Shown: positions 15,007 to 27,600 of the stretch, one piece after another
Numbering within the stretch: position 1 is the stretch's first letter
How the letters are laid out: the number at the start of each line of letters is the position of its first letter
Source: Amycolatopsis pithecellobii
GTDB taxonomy: Bacteria; Actinomycetota; Actinomycetes; Mycobacteriales; Pseudonocardiaceae
Direction: 5' to 3'
NCBI RefSeq assembly: GCF_009707865.1
Contig: NZ_WMBA01000021.1
Coordinates: 1-64,000 of the forward strand
Length of the DNA: 64,000 nt
Translations under genes and position numbers: made by a program
Notes under the pieces: model-generated
Database searches by the model: none
What the model saw: the letters and a program-made list of their open reading frames with translations, nothing else
Told to the model about the DNA's origin: nothing

Positions 15007-17349
15007 GTGAGCGACGGGGACGGCGGTGGCGACGGCGACGGCCTGAAAGTCACCAGCATCGACTACGACAAGGCCAGGCAGGCCGGCCAGAAACTCTCGG
15101 ACGCGACCGAGAACCTGGCCAACGCCTGGAACGACGTGCACGGCTTCCTCCAGGAGAAGTGGGGCGCCTGGGGCGAGGACGAGACCGGCAAGCAGTTCGT
15201 GAAGCAATACGAGCCCGGTTACAAGGAGTACACGGACGGCATGTCCAAGTTGCTCGACGGGCTGAAAGAGGAGGCCGACAACGTCAAGAAGATCCCTGAT
15301 GCGATGCAGCAGCAGGACGAGATCAACGCGGCGAACCTCTACAACCAGCAAATGCAGGCGTACCAGCAATATCAGCAGCAGCAGTACCAGCAGTACCAGC
15401 AACAGATGGCCAAGTATCAGCAGCAGATGCAGGCCTACCAACAGCAGCAACAACAGCAGGCTTTGCAGCAGCAACAACAGCAGCAGGCCTGGGAGCAACA
15501 GCAGCAGGCGCAGCAGCAACAGCAGGAGCTGAGCCAGCAGCAGGCCGAACAGCAGGCGCAGCAACAGCAAGCCGAGCAACAAGCTCTGCAGCAACAGCAG
15601 GCGCAAAACCAGGCGCAGCAACAGCAAGCTGAGCAGCAGCAACAGCAGCAGGCGCAGCAGCAGGAAGAAGCCGCGCAGCAACAACAATTGCAGGCGCAGC
15701 AGCAGGAACAGGAACGGCAGCAGGCCGAGCAGCAGCACCAGGCTGAGCAGCAGCAGGCTCAAGCTCAGGCACAGCAGGCTCAAGCACAGCAGGGCCAGCA
15801 GGCTCAGGCGACCCAGGCACAGCAGGCTCAAGCACAGCAGGGCCAGCAGGCTCAGGCGACCCAGGCACAGCAGGCTCAAGCACAGCAGGGCCAGCAGGCT
15901 CAGGCGACGCAGGGGCAGCAGGCTCAGGCACAGCAGGCTCAGGCGCAGCAACCGGCCGCACAGGAGCCGACCGAACAGCAGGCGCAGCAGCAACAACCGG
16001 CCGGGCAAGCGGGGGAGCCGCTGAGCCAGCACCAGGCTCAGGAGCAACCGGCCACGTCGCAGGAGCAGCCGTCCGCGGCCGGTCCGGGGAGCCTCGGTGC
16101 GGACAACGATCTGGCGAACCCGGTGCGGCACGAGGCACTGGACAATGCCCAACAGGCCACGGACAAGGCGATCGACGGTCTCAAGGCCGGCAACGACAAC
16201 CCGGAGCAGGCACGGGCGTTCGACGACGCCAAGAAGGCCGCGGACGAGGCGATTCGAGGCCTGCACAGCGGAAATCCGGCTCCCGGCGACGCGACTCAGG
16301 GACAGGCCAACGGAAATCCGGTCACCGGCGACACGACTCAGCGGCCGGCCGGCGGAAATCCGGGGGCGGGCGACGGGACGGGCGGCACCGGTCATGCGCC
16401 GGTGATGTCGTCGGATCCGGGTTCGCCCTCGGACGGTTCATTGGGCCGCGGGGACCTGAGCGGCACCACGCCGCCCCACGATCAGACCGGATCGCCTTCG
16501 CAGTCACCTGAGACGCAACAGGCCTTGCAGGATGCGAAGAACGCCGCGAACGACGCGATCGGTTCGCTGCAGAGCCACGGACTCGGTGACCCGGCGAGTC
16601 CCGGTGACCACGCCGGCGAGCCGGGTGACCACAGTGGACAGCAGGGCCAGCCGAGTGACCACAATGGACAGCAAGGCGAGCACACCGGCCATGGCGACCA
16701 CAGTGGTCACCACAACGGCCAGGGGGATCAACAGGGCGACCACCCCGGTCAGCGCGGCGATCACGATGCCCAGCAGGGCAATTCTGATGGACATCAGGGC
16801 AAAGATGCCCACGATGGCGACCAGCATGCCGAGCGCGGCGATCACGAAGGCCAGCATGGCAACCACGATGGTCAGCAGGGCCAGCATGGCAACCACGATG
16901 GTCAGCAGGGCAATCCTGGCGAACATCAGGGCAAACATGCCCACGGCGGTGACCAGCATGCCGAGCACGGCGACCACCACGGCCGGCCCGGTGAGCACGG
17001 TGATCACCAAGGTCAGCACGGCCACGAAGGTCAGCAGGGCCAGCAGAATCACGAAGATCAACGGCACGCGGAGCCGGGTAAAGTCTCCGGTAATTCTCCC
17101 GCGTCGCTGGCCGACTTCCTGAGTGGTCCGGAGCAATCTCAGGCAGCCGACCCGGTCGCGGTCCAGGCCACGCACGCCGCCGAGTCGGCGATCGACAAGG
17201 CCATCGAGAACCTGCCTGGCTACAACGGGAACGACGCTTACGCCCAAGGGCTGCACACGGCTAAGGAGGCCATCGACACCGCGATCGAGAACCTGCCCGA
17301 GTTCGGGGGTGGCAGCTTGGGCCACCGTCCCGCCGCCACGAGTGCCTGA
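15007..17349 (+). CDS. WXG100-like protein with Gln-rich and His-rich repeat tail
   Basis: A 780-residue protein starting at GTG 15007, with TAGGGGG six bases before; the frame opens at 14935 but that extension overlaps the YbaB-like gene and has no ribosome site. Residues 10-105 form a WXG100-like helical hairpin (ANAWNDVHGFLQEKWGAWGEDETGKQF; Trp52, Trp55-Gly56). About 112-330 is almost pure Gln/Ala/Tyr (QAYQQYQQQQYQQYQQQ), including three 48-bp repeats. Then come ALDNAQQATDKAIDGL modules, and about 535-690 a striking His/Gly/Asp/Gln segment (GDHSGQQGQ, GNHDGQQGQHGNHDG). The C-terminus repeats ESAIDKAIENLPGYNGNDAYA and ENLPEFGGGS, nearly the same as in the 982-residue protein, so the two are partly paralogous. 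It lies 43 bases before the giant gene. Likely an ESX-linked structural or helper protein. Confidence 0.8.
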   Translation: MSDGDGGGDGDGLKVTSIDYDKARQAGQKLSDATENLANAWNDVHGFLQEKWGAWGEDETGKQFVKQYEPGYKEYTDGMSKLLDGLKEEADNVKKIPDAMQQQDEINAANLYNQQMQAYQQYQQQQYQQYQQQMAKYQQQMQAYQQQQQQQALQQQQQQQAWEQQQQAQQQQQELSQQQAEQQAQQQQAEQQALQQQQAQNQAQQQQAEQQQQQQAQQQEEAAQQQQLQAQQQEQERQQAEQQHQAEQQQAQAQAQQAQAQQGQQAQATQAQQAQAQQGQQAQATQAQQAQAQQGQQAQATQGQQAQAQQAQAQQPAAQEPTEQQAQQQQPAGQAGEPLSQHQAQEQPATSQEQPSAAGPGSLGADNDLANPVRHEALDNAQQATDKAIDGLKAGNDNPEQARAFDDAKKAADEAIRGLHSGNPAPGDATQGQANGNPVTGDTTQRPAGGNPGAGDGTGGTGHAPVMSSDPGSPSDGSLGRGDLSGTTPPHDQTGSPSQSPETQQALQDAKNAANDAIGSLQSHGLGDPASPGDHAGEPGDHSGQQGQPSDHNGQQGEHTGHGDHSGHHNGQGDQQGDHPGQRGDHDAQQGNSDGHQGKDAHDGDQHAERGDHEGQHGNHDGQQGQHGNHDGQQGNPGEHQGKHAHGGDQHAEHGDHHGRPGEHGDHQGQHGHEGQQGQQNHEDQRHAEPGKVSGNSPASLADFLSGPEQSQAADPVAVQATHAAESAIDKAIENLPGYNGNDAYAQGLHTAKEAIDTAIENLPEFGGGSLGHRPAATSA
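15766..15909 (+). repeat. Three 48-bp tandem repeats in the Gln-rich tail
   Basis: Three near-identical 48-bp units (15766-15813, 15814-15861, 15862-15909) encode QAQQAQAQQGQQAQAT. They sit inside a longer Gln/Ala tract (about 15340-15960). Identity at wobble sites shows recent duplication. The change in copy number would keep the frame. Confidence 0.9.
16610..17075 (+). repeat. His/Gly/Asp/Gln-rich imperfect repeats
   Basis: About 155 codons dominated by His, Gly, Asp, Gln and Asn, with blocks such as GNHDGQQGQH repeated exactly and GEHQGKHAHGGDQHAEHGD repeated loosely. Composition and A-rich, ATG/CAT-containing codons differ sharply from the neighbouring GC-rich sequence. Such density of His and Asp could bind divalent metal, but no defined site is visible. 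Confidence 0.8.
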
Positions 17350-17392
17350 TTCCGGCCGAGCGTAACCACGAGTTGATGAGGAGGGACCTGCG

Positions 17393-18600
17393 GTGCCGCA
17401 CCATTTGTCGCCGAAGCTGCAGAAGTTCCTCAAGGTTACGCTCGGCATGGAGTGGCCCGAGGGCGACGAGGACGACCTCAAGGACTCCGGTGACCGTTGG
17501 CTGCGGTTCAAGAAGGCGTTGCAGGAGGCCAAGGAGGCCTACCAGCAGGGCGCCAACCAGATTCGCGACTCGATGCAGGGTAAGACGGCGGATGATATCT
17601 ATTCGTCTTACTCCAAGGATGTCGCGGACAACCTGGACCAGTTGATCGAGGGTGCCGATCAGCTGGGTAATGCCCTGATCCAGGCTGCGGCGGGGATCCA
17701 GAAGACCAAGATCATGATCGGCGCGATGGCGGCGATGACCATGGCGATGGTCGCGGAGCTCGCGGCGAGTTTGTTCGGCTCCCCGTTCATTCCCGGCGTG
17801 CTCGCCGCTGCCCGGGTGGGGATCGGGGTACTTCTGCGTGAGCTGGCGCAGAAGATGATGGAGTTCGCGTTCAAGCAGCTCGCCATGAAGTTGATGACCC
17901 GTCAGGCGTTGAAGTTGCTGACGGAGAAGGGTGCGCTGCAGATCGGGGGCCGGATCGGCGGCCAGGTCGCGGGCAAGGTCGGCGGCAACGTCGGCGGGAA
18001 GATCGCCACCAACGCGATCAGCAAGGAGGCGTTGCAGGCGCTGATGCGCGGCGGGTTCGAGGCCGCGAAGCGTTTGGGTTACAAGCTGGGGCAGACCGTC
18101 TTCACCAAGCAGAACGCGGCGTTGCTGGCGCGGGGTGGTTGGCAGCTGGGGAAGGACGTCGCCAAGTACGGGGCGTTCGGTGCCGCGTTGATGGGTGGGT
18201 TGTCCGCGGCGATCGACAAGTATCAGATCGATAAGGGCCGGACCAAGGACGGCCACAAGATCCGCGACCACGTCGATAAGCAGGGGTTGTTCTCCGCGGC
18301 GGTACTGGGGTTCGTCGGCGGTGGCATGTTCGGCCTCGGCCGTGGGCTGGCGCGAGGAATCGACATTCTCAGCAAGGGGCTGCGGGCCGATATCACCGCG
18401 GTGTCGACGCGGGGAATGTCGAAGGAGGCGTTGCGGAAGTTCAAGCTGGGTAGCGGGGCGCTGAAGGACTGGGGCTACACCGGGTGGCAGATGGCCATCG
18501 GTGGTGCGGGGGCCAACGCGCTGATCAACCAGATTCAGGACCCGATCGGGGACCTGGGGGCGAAGTGGTTCCCGGAACCGGGGCAGCAGGCGGGTAAACA
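17393..18600 (+). other. Giant protein: WXG100/CpnT-like N-terminal secretion module
   Basis: Residues 1-400. The motif GMEWPEGDEDDLKDSGDRW matches the 'WPEGDE..L...GDAW' opening of CpnT-like N-terminal (WXG100-like) domains of large actinobacterial toxins. A helical hairpin follows, then hydrophobic stretches (about 102-150, MIGAMAAMTMAMVAELAASL and FIPGVLAAARVGIGVLL) and Gly-rich helices (GGRIGGQVAGKVGGNVGGK; AAVLGFVGGGMFGLGRGL). In the family this part targets the protein to ESX export. Confidence 0.75.
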
Positions 18601-21600
18601 GCCGCCGCAGCCCAAGGACGCGGTGTGGTCGGGTCTGTTGGGCATGTTCAGCAAGTCCCAGGGCGCCGGTGGCGGGCTGAATCTGCATTTGAAGTTGCAG
18701 AACCTGGGGTTGAAACTGGGTGATCTGACCGGGTTGAAACCGACGGTCCAACCGGGGCACAGCATCGCGGATGGGCTCAAGCTGTCCGCCGGTGGGCTGG
18801 GGAAGCTGGGCAATCTGGCGGCGCTGGGTCGTCCGTCGCTACAGGTGGATCCGGAGAAGCTGGGGCTCGGTGATGGAGTGGGCGCCCGGCCGGTGACGGT
18901 ATCGGAGGGGCGCCCATTCAAGGTTGCTCCGGCGGAGAACTCGCTGCAGCAGTCGCCGAGTTCGATCGGTAAGGGTTTCAGCCAGCTGCAGCAGCAGGCA
19001 AACCCGCTCGGGAAGGGCTTCACGCACGGCCCGGCCGTCGAGGGCGGGCCGTCTTTTGCGCCGTCGAAGCTGGTGAGCGACGGTGGCTCGCAGGGGTCCA
19101 CGGCTCAGCAAGGCGGCTCGCAGAGTAGCGGCACGAACGGTCTGGGGCAGCGGCCGCAGGTGTCCTCACAACCCAGCCTCACCAACTTCCTCAGCAGCCC
19201 GAAGGGCGAGTCGGCGCAGCAGGGCGGCCTGACGAATGGCCAGGCCCAGGCCGGCGGCCAGGCCCAGGCCCAGGCGGGTGGTCCCCCGGCCAAGCCGTCC
19301 GCGCTGTCGGGTGGCCCATCGAACGAAAGCGCCTCGAATGGCAACGGCCCGTCGGCTCGGCCTGCGGCCTCGGGCGGTTCGTCGGTGCCGAATTTCAGTC
19401 GTCCGTTGACGCAGTCGTCTGGTTCGTTGGCGGGTGGCGAGGGGTCGACGCCGCCGGCGAGTCCGGTTGAGCGGACTTCGCCGAAGTCGGTGGATTCGTC
19501 GTCGTCGAGTCCGGTTGAGCGGGCTCCGCAGAAGCCGGCTGGCGCGTCGTCGCCGGGTTCGTCGGTGCCGAATTTCAGTCGTCCGTTGACGCAGTCGTCT
19601 GGTTCGTTGGCGGGTGGCGAGGGGTCGACGCCGCCGGCGAGTCCTGTTGAGCGGACTTCGCCGAAGTCGGTGGATTCGTCGTCGTCGAGTCCGGTTGAGC
19701 GGGCTCCGCAGAAGCCGGCTGGCGTGTCGTCGCCGGGTTCGTCGGTGCCGAATTTCAGTCGTCCGTTGACGCAGTCGTCTGGTTCGTTGGCGGGTGGCGA
19801 GGGGTCGACGCCGCCCGCGAGTCCGGTTGAGCGGGCTCCGCAGAAGTCGGCTGATACGCCGCCGGCGAGTCCGGTTGAGCGGGCTCCGCAGAAGTCGGCT
19901 GATACGCCGCCGGCGAGTCCGGTTGAGCGGGCTCCGCAGAAGCCGGCTGATGCGCCGTCGGGTTCGTCGTTGCGGTCGGATGGTCAGTCGTTGACGCCGC
20001 CGTCGAGTAGGCCTGGTAGTCCGGTGGAGCCGGGCGGGAATGGTGTGCAGCGGTCGGCCGATACGCCGCCCGCGAGTCCTGTCGATCGGACTTCGCCTAA
20101 GTCGGCTGATACGCCGCCCGCGAGCCCGGTTGAGCGGACTCCGCAGAAGCCGGTGGATTCGTCGTCGTCGAGTCCAGTTGATCGGACTCCGCCGAAGTCG
20201 GCTGATACGCCGCCGGCGAGCCCGGTTGAGCGGACTCCGCAGAAGCCGGTGGATTCGTCGTCGGGTCCGTCGCCGCGGAATTTCAGTCGTCCGTTGACGC
20301 AGTCGCCTGGTTCGGGTTCGTTGGCGGATGGTCAGGGGTCTACGCCGCCCGCGAGTCCTGTCGATCGGGCTCCGCAGAAGTCGGCTGATACGCCGCCGGC
20401 GAGTCCGGTCGAACGGACTCCGCAGAAGCCGGTGGATTCGTCGCCGGGTCCGGTTGATCGGACTTCGCCGAAGTCGGCTGATGCGCCGTCGGGTTCGCCG
20501 GCGCGGAATTTCAGTCGTCCGTTGACGCCGCCGCAGGAGTCGGGTTCATCGTTGCGGTCGGATGGTCAGTCGTTGACGCCGCCGTCGAGTAGGCCTGGTA
20601 GTCCGGTGGAGCCGGGCGGGAATGGTGTGCAGCGATCGTCCGATACGCCGCCCGCGAGCCCCGTCGATCGGACTCCGCCGAAGTCGGCTGATGCGCCGCC
20701 GGCGAGTCCGGTTGATAGCGCCGCGCCGCGGCCTGCGGATGCCCCGCCACTCAAGCCGGGCGATGGGGCGCCGCGTGGGACCGATGGGAGTTCCGCACCG
20801 CAGGCACCCGCCGACCGGTCGCGGATACCCGATCGGAGTTCCGTTCCCGCCGACAGCCCGCCTCCGCGCGGCCCGCAAACACCTGCGGATGGCTCCCGGC
20901 CGTCGACCCCGGTGGATGGCTCGCGCCCGTCGACCCCGGTGGATGGCTCGCGCCCGTCGACACCTGTTGATGGCTCCCGGCCGCAGACCCCGCAAACACC
21001 TGCCGACTCCTCCCGGCCCCAGACACCTCAAGCGCCGGCCGACTCCTCCCGCCCGCAGGTGTCCACCGACTCCTCCCGGCCACAAGCTCCGCAGGTCCCG
21101 GCCGCCGACGCCCCCCGCCCGCACGGGCCGCAAGCACCCGCCGATACCTCCCGCCCGCACGTGTCGCAGGCGCCCGCGGTGGACGGGCCGCGTAGCCTTC
21201 CCGTGTCGCGGCCCGATGCCAGTGCCAACGCCCTCGGGCGGCCCGCTACCGATGGGGGGCCAGAGGCCCCGGCAGCGCACCGCGACGACGCGGCCAACCA
21301 CGACGGCGGTCCCGTCCCGCCGCCACATCCGTTGGCCGCCGATCCGGCGGAGCAGCCCGCACGGACCGGCGGCAGCGGCGGTGGTGGCGGCGGCGCCGGA
21401 CATGGCGGCGCCGGGCACGGGGCCGGGGGCGGCGGAGGCCGGCCCTACGTCCCGCTACCGGACGCCGTGCAAGAACCGCTGCGGCTGGCCGACGACCCAC
21501 TCGGCGAGGTCTTCCACAACGGCGTCAAGAAAAACCCGGCGGACTCGCCCAAGTGGCAGGCCCGCGTCGCGGACGCCCAGGCCAAACTGGGCAGCGCCCC

Positions 21601-24600
21601 GGCGGACCGCGTCGAGAAGGCGATGGAGCTAGCCAAGGACCTGCTCGGCGCCTCCGACGCGCAGAAGATCGGCGCACCACGGGCCCAGTACGCGCTCCTC
21701 ACCAACATCCGCGCGGTGCTGAGCGCGAAACTCCTCGACGGCTGGGACATTCGCCGTGACGGTCCGACCGAGAAGGCGGTCACCGACACGAAGATCGAAG
21801 GCACGATGCTGCGGAAGGACCTCGGCCTTCCGCACTTCCACGGCCTGCCAGGCGGTGCCCCGTTGCAAGTCGTGCCCGGCTCCGCATCCTCGGGCGGCGG
21901 CTCGTCCCGCTCGGCTCCGTCCCGTACCGCCGCCGACGAGGCCGGGCGGATCGCGCGACTCCGGGAGACCCTCGGCCTGGGGCCCACCCCCCCACGCACG
22001 GAAGACTTCCGCGGATCCGGCCTGCTCGGCAGGCCGGACGAGCAGGCACGGATCGGCCAGGTGCGGAAGGCCTTCGGGCTCGAACCGGGCAACACCAGGC
22101 CCGAGCCCCCGCAGCACATCAGGGACGCGATGGCGTACGAACGCCCGGGCATCCCGATCGGCACGAACACCGCGAGGGGCATCGGTGCCGCCCCGGAAGA
22201 CGGGTCGCCCGGCACGAACCGGCGGCTCGAGTCGCTCAAGCGCAGTCTCGCCCAAGCCGGCAAGGACCTGAGCGATGTTCCGCAGCACTTCATGGACTCC
22301 ATCACCAGCGAGCCCCCCCGTGACAAGGGCAAGGGCAAAGCGCCCGATGAGGAACCCACTCCGCCAGAGCCGGAGATCACCCGGGACTACATCCTCGACA
22401 ACCTGCCCGACTACTTGCTCTACAACCGTTCCGGTGGGGCCATCGACAAGCTCGGGCCCGGCGAACTGATCAGGACCATCGACCCGGTATCGCTGCGGGA
22501 CATGCTGGGCGACATCGCGCCGAGCGTCAAAAGCTGGAAGGGTTTCCCGGACGGCAAGTCGTACCTGGACCGGTTCAAGGCGACCCGCCAGGACATGCTG
22601 GACGCCAGCCCGCTGCGCTACCTCGGTCAGGGCGAGCGGCTCGCGGTCACCACCAAGGACGGCCGCAAGTACGAGCTGTGGCTGCGCACCGAGGCCGACT
22701 GGGAGTACCTGCAAACCGACCCCACGGACAAGGCCAATGTCGGCGCGCGGACCTCGAAGGCGAAGGACAAGAAGAAGACCGCCTTCAACCACCGCACCTG
22801 GCGCGATTTCGCCTTTACCCAGACACTGAGCAACTTCTCCGTTCCCGGGCCCGCGGTTTCGGTCACCGCCCGCGTGCCGTACGGCCGGGACCGGCAGCAC
22901 GACAAGGTCCTCAAGGGCGAATTCGGCAACTCCTACGAAGTCGGCCTCGGCAAGTCCCACAAGGTCCAGGTTCCGTTGAAGGTCACCGCGGTCCTGTTCC
23001 ACGAGGACGGCACGCGGGTGGTCTCCGAGAACACCAACGGAATGGGCGAGGTCACCCGGACCGGCAAGATCGAGTTGAAGGTCCCGCTCGACGGGGCACG
23101 GCAGCCGGACCCGGCGATCGAGGTCCTCCACTATGCCAGCAGCGGTGAGGTCGACCAGGTCAAGCTCGGCGACGAGAACGAGCTCAACGGGTTAGGGATT
23201 TACCGCATCGAGCCGTCCGAGGAACTGCCGCGCAAATACGGCATCGAAGCCCTCGTGGTGCACCCGGCGCCGGACGGCACGACCTTCTTCGAGCAGATCG
23301 CCGACCGGCTCGCCACGCGGTACGGCGACCGGTACGGGAAGGCGCTGGCGATCGGCTCCCACGGCCGGGAGTTGCTCAACCAGTTCCTCAGCCAGCAGTT
23401 CCTCACCGTGCACCAGCGGGAGCTGGCGACGACCACGCGGAACCCCCACCCCCAGAGCGGCTGGGTCCGGTCACCGGCCCTTTACCGGGGCCGCAACAAG
23501 GGCGGGCTCGAGCTGTTCACCCGGTCCACCCAGGTCGAGGCGCGCCTGGTGCCCCGGTGGGTTCGCATGGACGTGGAGTCGAAGCGGACCGTCACCGACG
23601 GCGACCGGACCCACGTCGAGGTCGGCGACGAGAAGAAGACCGTCCTCAAGCCCGCCGTGGAGGTGTTCGGGGGCTTCGGGGTCGACGTCGGAGCCGCGAC
23701 CCTGACCGGCGGTGCCTCGTTGGGTGGCAACATCGGCAGCACCCACTCGCGAGCCACCAACCGCGCCGTCGCGAAGAAGAACTTCTTTGCGCACAGCGAG
23801 GACAACCGGGCATACCAGGTCGTCTACGAGCTACAGGTCCGCCCGATCGGGATGGACGGCGAGCCGGTCCGCGGCGCGGTGACCGGCTACTTCCACGCTC
23901 CGTTGGAAAACCTGGCCGATCTCATCCACGAGGCCGAAGCGCCGGTGTTCCGGTCCGGTGACCGCCGCGAGAACTTCGGCCCTGGCACCATGGAACACAA
24001 CGGATACCTGCCGGGCCGGGCCGACGGTATCTCCCGCGCCGACGAGATCTGGTTCTACGAAACAGTCGTGCCCATGCTGCGGGAGATCCCGGCCGAGCTG
24101 CGGCGATCGTGGTACCTGAGCACCAACAAGTTCCTGCAGAACTTCGACGATCCGGAACTGGCCAAGGATCTTTCGCCCAAGATCGCGGACATCCTCTCGC
24201 GTGACGACATGCTCAAGACCCGGCTGTCCGACCGTGAAATCACCGCGCTGATCAACGTGATCACGAGCAAAGACGGCCTCAAGATCGTGATGAAGCGCAA
24301 GGGCTTCGGACACAACTACCGCTTCAAGGTCACCATCAAGGGGAGGATGTCCAACATCCGTGACGGCGACCCGATCACGGACGACAGTGCGGCCCGCACA
24401 CTGCGCCTCAAGGAAACCGAGAACACCACCACCACGGCGACCCGTGACTGGATGGTGGCGCTGGGTCTCCCGCAGTTCCGTGCGCTGGTCGGCAAGGTCC
24501 GGCACCTGCCGATGACGTTCGTCACCGGGCCGGCGTTCACCTGGAGCAGGTCCAAGTCCTCGACCGTCACGAACCAGCAGTCGAACTGGATCGAGATCAA

Positions 24601-27600
24601 ACGCGGCGACAACCTCAGCAAGGAGGGCAAGCTCGGGCCGGCTGGTATGCACCAGTTCCTCGCCGACATCGACTTCGAGGTCGGCGTGCAGGCATCGGTG
24701 AAACAGAACCGGGGGCTCCGGGCCTTCCTGCCGAGCTTCAAGCCGGGGTTGGACGCCCCGAAGGTCGTGGACCTGACCCAGCACCTGCCGGCCAAGGCGC
24801 TGACCCGGAAGACCGAGCTGCGGTTCAGGATTCCCGGCTCACTGGTCCAGGACAAGATGCCGTCGCCCCCGGAGCCGATCGCGCCGTTCACCGCGAACGC
24901 GATGAGGCCGGCCGGTCCTGACCCGCTGGAAGCGGCGCCGCACGTGTTCGACAACATCGAGGTCCTCTCGTTCGAGGGGGTCCCGGAGATCCGGCAGATG
25001 CTCAGGGATCTGCTGACCGGGGCGTCGATGTTCGACAAGAAATCGACCCCGGACCCGATCTTCCAGTCCGATATGACGAAGATCGGCGAGGCGATCACCC
25101 AACAGCTGAACGACGAGGGTCTCCTTGCCGACCCTAGCCTGTTCACCCGGACCCACGTGATCGATGGTCTGGACCATGACCGCAGGGTGACGAAGCTCAA
25201 CGGTTCCGTGGAACTGTCCTTCCACCCCACCGTGGCGGGGCTCGACATCTCGCCCGACGAGCTCCTGCGCATCACCAGGGAACACCAGCAGATCAACGCC
25301 GAGCAGATCTCGTTCATCGGCACCAAGCAGGGCAGTGGATCGGGCGCGTCGGCCAGGTGGCAGACGGCCATACTGCTGACCCCGTCCAGCACGCAGGGCA
25401 ACCCCATTTTCGGCGACGCGGGCAACGGCAGCCACGGCGGCGGGGACAACGACAGCGGTTACGGCAGCGGCGACGAAGGCGGCGGCCACAGCGGTGGCGG
25501 CGGTCACACGAACACCGGTGTCCTCGGGCAGATCATGGCGAGCGTCACCGCGCCCAACGTGGACATGGCGCAGAGCAGGGAGACCGGGCTCAGCTCGTCC
25601 GAGCGGCTCAACACCGGTGGCCTGCCCGAGCCCCGGATCCTCACCAAACTCGCGGTCAAGGTCAAGGGCGTGGGACAGCTCGAGCGCACCACGCTCGGCT
25701 TCGACCGCGGCGGACCGAACCGGGTCGCGGGCGAGATCACCGTTCCCGTCGTGGCTCCGCTGACCCGGCAGCAGCTGTTCACCGCGATGACCGACGAGCA
25801 GCGGGCCGAGGTGCGTGCCGATCCCGAGGCGTGGAAGGGATTGTTCGGCGACGATCTCGACCACCTCTTCGACGACGACCCCGTGTCGTCCGCGTGGGAC
25901 ATGTTCGGCGAGGACGTCCATCGCGTCTTCGAGAACGACCCGGAACCGGAGCCCGGGAAACCCAAGCGGAGCATTCCGGTGCCGGCTTCACTGCGCCCCG
26001 GCGGCGCCGTCAGGCCGTCACTGGGTCTTGGTGGGGTGACTGAACGCATCGACCTCCACAACGTGATCAAGGACCTGCGCACGCAGCTGGAAACCAGTCT
26101 CGGCGACAAGAAGGTCGCGCACCGGCTGCTGCCGGAGTACCTCATCGAGCGTGGTAACGACAACACCCGCGAGGCCAGGGCGTTCTTCAGCAACGTCAAC
26201 CGGCAGATGCACCACCTGCTCAACGGCCGCAGGGTGGACCCGATCCGGCTCACCGACCGGCTCACCGGCCACACCTACGACCTCACACTGAGCGCGGATC
26301 TGCGTGACCCGGAATTCCACAAAATCGAGCACCTGGAGAAGCACAAGGTCACCAACCGTGGCCTGGTCGACTACAAGATCACCAGGCGGCGCGGGCGGAC
26401 ACTGGCGAGCATCACCACGACCGTGCGCGGTCTGCTCCGGTTCAACCGGGTCAACGAATTCGCCGCGGGCGAGCCGTTGCCGACCAAGGGCCAGGGCCCG
26501 CCCGTGGGTGGCTTCGGACTCGGCCAGTCGGTCCAGAACACCTTTGGTAACCGGCAAAGGCTGAAGGAATACACCTATTCCCACGAAGAGCAGACCTTCG
26601 GTGAAGTGTCCGGGCCGCTCGCGGCGTTCCGCGGGAAGTTCGACCTCACGGCGGGCATCACCCGCAACGGCCGGACCTTCGCCTCCGTCACCGATACCAG
26701 GGAAGCGACCTTCACCCAGCTGCCGGAGCTGTCCTTCCCCGCCCCGCGCAGCGGCCAGTTCGGCTTCGAGGAGCAGCACCAGCCGATACCGGCGGCAGAG
26801 CGCACCCGGTCGGCGCTCGAACGCTGGCGTGACTATTTCGCGGACGGCACCCCCACCGCGAAGCTGCCCGGGGAGCGCGACCGGTTCGCCGAGCACGTTT
26901 TCCACGACGTGGAGGCGTGGAAACAGTCGGCTCGCGAACAGCTGGTGAAGGCGTCGCTGCTGCACCCGCAGATCAAGATCGGGAAGGTCCACAAGACCAG
27001 CACCGGCTTCCGGCTCGACTCCGCGATCGAGCGAGCGCTGGACACCGCCATCACCCCGGCCATGGAGAAGTCGAAGCTCGCCACCCTGATCAGTGAGGGT
27101 GTCAAGATTCCGTTGCCCACCAAGACGGGCGCCACGCTGGAGTTCCACGTCCGTCTGAACAACTCGCGGTTCGCCAGCCTCAGCGACGCGAAGGTCGACG
27201 AGCGGCACCGGATCCGGGACAGGTCGGTCTCGGAGACCTCGAGCGGCAACACGTTCGAAATGAACGACCCCACCGCCCCCCTCTTCGCCGGCACGCTGCA
27301 CCCCGAAGGGGCCGACAAACGTGGGGACCGTGTCGCCGGGCAGAGCAACATCGTCACCACGCTGTCCGAAACGAAGGCCATCGCGGCGCCCGAGTCGATG
27401 AAGCTGACCCAGTCGGGGCAGCGGCGCTACAACTACATCGAGACCCCGACCAGCAAGGAACCCACGGCCAACCCGGACGGGCTCAGCCAGCTGCGGCTCG
27501 CCGACCTCGAGGTTGCGGTCGTCGTCGCCAAGGCGGCCAAGCCGGACGAATTCGTGGCAGGCGAGCGGTTCCGTTTCACCGACGGCGTCGGGGTGCGGAT

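Noticed and set aside
19381-20760. Direct repeats considered as a CRISPR array or minisatellite
   Set aside because: No unique spacers between fixed short repeats; units are multiples of three and code for a continuous Ser/Pro linker.
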